This document shows positions 13,947 through 15,480 of a stretch of DNA of 15,480 nt, piece after piece. The notes beneath the pieces are model-generated. The model was not told the origin of the DNA, ran no database searches, and saw nothing but the letters and a program-made list of their open reading frames with translations. The position numbers and the translations under genes were made by a program. The DNA comes from JAPWJZ01 sp038247245 (lineage in GTDB: Bacteria > Pseudomonadota > Alphaproteobacteria > Micavibrionales > UBA2020). The DNA lies in the NCBI GenBank assembly GCA_038247245.1, contig JBBRVE010000072.1:1-15480 (forward strand), in the 5' to 3' direction. Each line of letters opens with the position of its first letter. Within the stretch, counting starts at the first letter, position 1.

Positions 13947-14999
13947 TCAGAGACTGAAATCGCGCTTCTTCGCGGCCGGCGGTTCGCTATCGTTCGCCAC
14001 GGGCGTTATTGCGGCGGCGGCAGGCGTTGCGGCGCGGGGTTCGCGGACGGTGCCGCCCTTGTCGCGGCGTTTCTTTTCTTCCTTCAGCAGATCTTCGATG
14101 CCGTTGTCTTGGTCGCCTGCGATATCAAGCGGGGTTTCCTCGTCATTGTTGCGGACATTCATGTCGGCACCCCAATCGAGCAGCTGGCGCACCGTATCGT
14201 GGTGTTCGCCCTTGATCGCCGAGGTCAGCGCCGTATCGCCATCGCTGTCGCGGGTTTCAAGGCGGGCCCCTGCGGCATAGAGCGATTTCATGATATCGGT
14301 AAAGCCTTCATAGGCGGCGCGGGTGAAGGGTGTGTTGCCTTCGTCGTCAACGGTGTCAACCTCCGCCCCTGCCTTCAGCAAAATGCGCACGATATCGACA
14401 TGGCCGTTTTCGACCGCGAAGGCGAGCGCCGTTTTGTTGTCGTTGTTGCGCGCATCAAGGCCGAATTCTTTTTGCGCGCCGGGCGCGGTATCTTTCTGCG
14501 ACAACAGCAAACGCACGATATCGGTTGCGCCGTTTTCGGCGGCGAACATCAGCGCGGTCTTGCCGTATTTGTTGCGGCGCTGCGGATTGGCCTTGGCATC
14601 GACCAGCGCTGAAACCGTTTCATATGACTTGCCGTATGCCGCCAGCAGCAGCGGCGTATCGCCGGTTGAATCGGCGCGGTCGACAGCGGCTCCCGCCCTC
14701 AGCAGCACGGCAACGGAATCGATAAAGCCCTGATGCGCCGCATTGTGCAGCGGCGTGCGGCCATTGTTATCGCGCAGTTCAAGGTCGGCACCGTTTTCAG
14801 CCAGACGTTCGATCAAATTCGGGTGGCCGGTCTGCACAGCGACCAGCACGGCGCCGCGCCCCCAGCGGTCGGTGGCCTCGATATCCGCGCCATCCTCCAG
14901 CGCGGATTCAACACCCGACCAGCTGCCGCGCGAAATCGCGTCGAACAATGCGGCATTGTTTTTTTCCTGGCGTTTGGCGGCGTTGTTGAAACCGAACAT
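13947..14999 (-). CDS. Ankyrin-repeat protein, nine repeats
   Basis: 350 aa without signal peptide or membrane segment, so cytoplasmic or a secretion substrate. An N-terminal capping repeat (about 15-45) precedes eight repeats starting near 46, 79, 112, 145, 187, 220, 253 and 286, with 33-residue spacing broken only by a 9-residue insert around 168-180. Typical pieces are NGRTPLHNAAHQG, YGKTALMFAAENG and GNTPFTRAAYEG. The tail (about 305-350) is first charged (KEEKKRRDKGG), then Ala/Pro-rich, and ends KKRDFSL. Ankyrin repeats bind proteins. Next to Dot/Icm genes, such a protein is a candidate translocated effector, but ankyrin proteins are also common household proteins. AAGG overlaps the preceding gene's stop region, 6 bases before the ATG, so the two ankyrin genes are co-transcribed. 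Confidence 0.88.
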   Translation of the reverse strand: MFGFNNAAKRQEKNNAALFDAISRGSWSGVESALEDGADIEATDRWGRGAVLVAVQTGHPNLIERLAENGADLELRDNNGRTPLHNAAHQGFIDSVAVLLRAGAAVDRADSTGDTPLLLAAYGKSYETVSALVDAKANPQRRNKYGKTALMFAAENGATDIVRLLLSQKDTAPGAQKEFGLDARNNDNKTALAFAVENGHVDIVRILLKAGAEVDTVDDEGNTPFTRAAYEGFTDIMKSLYAAGARLETRDSDGDTALTSAIKGEHHDTVRQLLDWGADMNVRNNDEETPLDIAGDQDNGIEDLLKEEKKRRDKGGTVREPRAATPAAAAITPVANDSEPPAAKKRDFSL

Positions 15000-15007
15000 A
15001 ATAAACC

Positions 15008-15480
15008 TTAGATCGAAAAGGGCTTGGGCGGCTTCGGCACGGGCTTGTTGCCGAAACTCGCGGTTTTCGGCGCCGCGACGCGCTCCTTCGCCGCTTGCGG
15101 CTTGGCGGCCTCAATCTCCGACAGCGCAATCACTTCATCCACCGTGGGGTCGCGCAAGGGCGGCGCATCAGGCAGCGCCTGCAGCATGATGATCGTGATG
15201 TTGCGTTTCGTATCCGCATTGTTGACGTTTTTGATGAGGTCATAGGCGGTCTTGCCCGTGGTGTCTTTCAAAAACAAATCCGGCCCCTTTGACAGGATGA
15301 AACGGACGAGCTGTGCGTTGTCTTTCCACACCGCCATCATCAGCGGCGTGCGGCCTTCGATATTGCGGGTGTTGATGTCCGCGCCTTTTTGCAGGCACAG
15401 GTTGATAAGGTCGGTGTTATACGCCTCGACACCCGCCAGCAGTCGCACCGGACCGACCGGTGTGATGTCGCCAAAACCCA
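15008..15480 (-). CDS. Ankyrin-repeat protein (partial, N-terminus outside window)
   Basis: The last 156 or so residues of a protein whose frame stays open to the right edge (GFGDITPVGPV precedes the repeats). Two ankyrin repeats are visible: VRLLAGVEAYNTDLINLCL..GADINTRN and EGRTPLMMAVWKDNAQLV..GPDLFLKD, then the start of another, TGKTAYDLIKNV. A helical linker with TVDEVIALSEIEAAK leads to a Pro/Lys-rich tail ending KPPKPFSI. It ends 8 bases before the next ankyrin gene. The length, any signal peptide and the number of upstream repeats cannot be judged here. A GTG at 15448 could start a shorter protein, but the in-frame ankyrin-like sequence upstream makes that unlikely. Confidence 0.82.
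   Translation of the reverse strand, partial: GFGDITPVGPVRLLAGVEAYNTDLINLCLQKGADINTRNIEGRTPLMMAVWKDNAQLVRFILSKGPDLFLKDTTGKTAYDLIKNVNNADTKRNITIIMLQALPDAPPLRDPTVDEVIALSEIEAAKPQAAKERVAAPKTASFGNKPVPKPPKPFSI

Noticed and set aside
1..15480. CRISPR array, tRNA or rRNA genes, insertion sequences, integrase or attachment sites
   Set aside because: I saw no regularly spaced repeats, no tRNA-like cloverleaf, no transposase or integrase motif and no flanking direct repeats. The coding density and single strand of the genes suggest a stable locus.

Overview
The window comes from a GC-rich (roughly 58%, by eye) Gram-negative bacterium. Gene content (IscX, an RNase J-like enzyme, a chromosomal-looking Dot/Icm module, ankyrin proteins) best fits an alphaproteobacterium; I cannot name a genus. 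Every gene I can support lies on the minus strand, so the text follows transcription from high to low coordinates. Long plus-strand open frames are shadows of these genes.

Right edge (15480-13947): two ankyrin-repeat proteins in tandem, the first cut by the window edge. Neither shows a signal peptide in the visible part. Both have Pro/Ala/Lys-rich tails ending in a similar tetrapeptide (PFSI and DFSL). 13724-12433: an exported DsbC/DsbG-like thiol isomerase with a CEHC centre, then a small SLT-type lytic transglycosylase starting at GTG. 12300-9099: a compact type IVB secretion (Dot/Icm, IncI Tra) module in the order dotD, dotC, dotB, icmT. 8943-7627: an exported protein with two TcpQ-like domains joined by a long Ala/Pro linker.

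7454-1717: the least familiar part. Four consecutive exported proteins of 429-512 aa appear to be paralogues. They share an [FYL][QR][PA]-x-[EN] block ending in Cys, a Y-x3-[FWY]-C-D motif with a second Cys 9-11 residues later, a TI-DP block and a C-terminal helical segment. Mature N-termini are predicted to begin with Gln, usually followed by Cys. A 55-aa secreted peptide with three cysteines closes the array before a strong hairpin. Left edge (1529-1): iscX overlapping (ATGA) a divergent RNase J-like enzyme cut by the window edge.

Reading the parts together (inference): dotD/C/B and icmT supply the outer-membrane lipoprotein layer, the ATPase and a small membrane part of a type IVB machine. 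The transglycosylase would open the cell wall. The thiol isomerase would fold disulfide-rich envelope parts, for which the four Cys-containing paralogues are the obvious local clients. The ankyrin proteins are candidate substrates. Other core parts (DotH, DotG, DotI, DotO, DotL, DotA) are not in this window. Promoter-like sites suggest separate units for the isomerase/transglycosylase pair, dotDCB-icmT, the TcpQ-like gene, the paralogue array and iscX. The array promoter carries a perfect 8-bp palindrome that looks like an operator.
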